5,667 nucleotides of DNA from Oscillospiraceae bacterium (GTDB lineage Bacteria > Bacillota > Clostridia > Oscillospirales > Acutalibacteraceae). The stretch lies in the NCBI GenBank assembly GCA_029007475.1, contig JAQXHW010000115.1:1-5667 (forward strand), written 5' to 3'. Shown here piece after piece: positions 4,610 to 5,667 of this stretch (positions are counted from its first letter, which is position 1; each line of letters begins with the position of its first letter). The translations under genes were made by a program, and so were the position numbers. The notes beneath the pieces were generated by a model. It did not search any database. It worked only from the letters and a program-made list of their open reading frames with translations, and had not been told where the DNA came from.

Positions 4610-5667
4610 ATGAGCATTATTTTTGATTGGTATTTATGGATGTTCCCGTTATTGGGAGTATTTGAGTATATTCTTATTCATAATAAGAAGATATATGCGT
4701 CGAAGCATACTCTTCCTAATTCACCTCTGAACTACGATGCGGCGGACGACTACAGGGTGACTGTCGGTTTTGCAATTCTTGTGTTTCTTGCAATGATTCT
4801 GGTGTCGGGATTTCGAGACAGATGGTATGCGGATACGACTGCATATGTAGGTATGTTTGAGGAATGGCCGAGCAGATTGAGTGATATTGAGCTGACGGGC
4901 GAAGAACGTTATCCCGGTTTTATTTACTTTACTGTATTTATTAAACAGTTTATTTCTTCTGATTTCAGAGTCTGGCTTGTAATTATTGCTACTATTTCAA
5001 TTTTATGCCTTGCTTTGACATATAGAAGATATACAGCGGAAATTGTATTGTGTGCATTCTTCTTCTTCGCATCAACCGATTTTCATGCGTGGACAATGAA
5101 CGGTATCAGGCAATTCTTAGTGGTTGCTGTTATATTTTCATTAACTCCGCTTTTGCTGAATAAAAAGCCTTTCGGCATTATAGTGTTTATAGCTGTCGGA
5201 TTGTTGCTTTATTATACGCATGTTTCGGTAATTATAGCATTGCCTGTTTATATAATGGCGCTTGGAAAGCCAATGAACAAGAGAACACTGCTTGTTATGG
5301 GTGCTGTTGTTTTGGCTATAGTTTTTATCGGTCAGTTTTCTAATCTTTTAGCCGATACTTTGGAAAATACAAATTATCAATCCAGTACGTCTGAAATATT
5401 ATCTGAAGAAGATGACGGTACAAATATATTAAGGGTATTGTTTTACTCTGTTCCTGCATTATTAGCTATTATTTTCAGAAAAAAAATTCCGGAAAATGCT
5501 CCTGCAATTGTTAAATTCTCTATTAATATGTCGCTCGTAGGAATGGCGTTTTACTTTTTATCATTCTTTATGAGTGGAATTTTTCTCGGCAGAATTCCAA
5601 TCTATTTTACTTTGTATAACTATATATTAATTCCTTGGGAAATAAAGCATTTTTTCAAAAAAGAAGA
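4610..5667 (+). CDS. EpsG-like polysaccharide polymerase (3' end outside window)
   Basis: The frame stays open from ATG 4610 to the window edge, giving 352 residues. EpsG-family proteins are roughly this long, so only a short C-terminal piece is probably missing. It is a polytopic membrane protein with about ten or more hydrophobic segments (for example around 8-24, 50-67, 120-137, 143-157, 168-183, 187-216, 226-243, 274-289, 302-323 and 329-345). Motifs typical of EpsG are SGFRDRWYADTTAY (66-79), NGIRQFLVVA (164-173), THVSVIIALP (203-212) and LGRIPIYF (326-333); these conserved Arg, Asp and His residues fit the Wzy-like role of joining repeat units outside the membrane. A polar acidic loop (about 248-273) interrupts the C-terminal half. 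The gene starts 5 nt after the GT4 stop with no good ribosome site, so translation is probably coupled. Polymerase function is inferred from family and neighbours, not proven. Confidence 0.85.
   Translation, partial: MSIIFDWYLWMFPLLGVFEYILIHNKKIYASKHTLPNSPLNYDAADDYRVTVGFAILVFLAMILVSGFRDRWYADTTAYVGMFEEWPSRLSDIELTGEERYPGFIYFTVFIKQFISSDFRVWLVIIATISILCLALTYRRYTAEIVLCAFFFFASTDFHAWTMNGIRQFLVVAVIFSLTPLLLNKKPFGIIVFIAVGLLLYYTHVSVIIALPVYIMALGKPMNKRTLLVMGAVVLAIVFIGQFSNLLADTLENTNYQSSTSEILSEEDDGTNILRVLFYSVPALLAIIFRKKIPENAPAIVKFSINMSLVGMAFYFLSFFMSGIFLGRIPIYFTLYNYILIPWEIKHFFKKE

Noticed and set aside
4414..4617. Minus-strand frames inside the GT4 gene (also 3575-3790)
   Set aside because: Shadows of a well-supported glycosyltransferase on the other strand.
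1..5667. CRISPR arrays, tRNA or rRNA genes, transposase genes, toxin-antitoxin or defence genes
   Set aside because: I looked on both strands for repeated spacers, cloverleaf ends, rRNA blocks and relevant protein motifs and saw none.

Overview
This window looks like chromosomal DNA from a low- to mid-GC Gram-positive bacterium of the Bacillota. The best guess is a gut Clostridia lineage of the Ruminococcaceae/Oscillospiraceae type. The reasons are strong AGGAGG ribosome sites, TTGACA/TATAAT-type promoters, the rplM-rpsI pair with a Clostridia-like L13 N-terminus, a ROK glucokinase with the CxCGxxGC zinc motif, and an EpsG/PglC-type polysaccharide cluster. The taxonomic call is inference from familiarity; no search was run.

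Layout, left to right. (1) Positions 2-157 hold the last 51 codons of an unrecognised plus-strand gene. (2) A 198-bp gap follows, ending in a strong hairpin terminator that serves the minus-strand gene after it. (3) Positions 356-1315 (minus) encode a complete ROK-family glucokinase with its own promoter. The promoter shows that the true start is the internal Met at 1315, not the upstream ATG at 1348. (4) A roughly 300-bp divergent intergenic region carries the glucokinase promoter on one strand and a near-consensus rplM promoter on the other. (5) rplM (L13) and rpsI (S9) form a two-gene operon, closed by a textbook terminator at 2484-2515. (6) A 372-bp AT-rich gap follows. It contains a large imperfect inverted repeat (2521-2634) and one or two promoters facing right. 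(7) From 2833 to the window edge runs the start of an exopolysaccharide/capsule operon. It encodes a compact monotopic phosphoglycosyl transferase (overlapping the next gene by ATGA), a GT4 glycosyltransferase, and an EpsG-like multi-pass polymerase cut off by the window end.

How the genes work together: the last three genes make biological sense as an ordered assembly line. The first puts a sugar-1-phosphate on undecaprenyl phosphate, the second extends it, and the third is a membrane protein of the type that polymerises repeat units. Glucokinase makes glucose-6-phosphate, which can feed nucleotide-sugar synthesis, but nothing in the sequence ties it to the EPS operon, and it is transcribed away from it. 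The first half of the window is ordinary housekeeping DNA. The parts worth a second look are the inverted-repeat element between rpsI and the EPS operon, a direct repeat over the glucokinase promoter, and an altered re-entrant-helix motif in the phosphoglycosyl transferase. I see no clear sign of a wholly new system.
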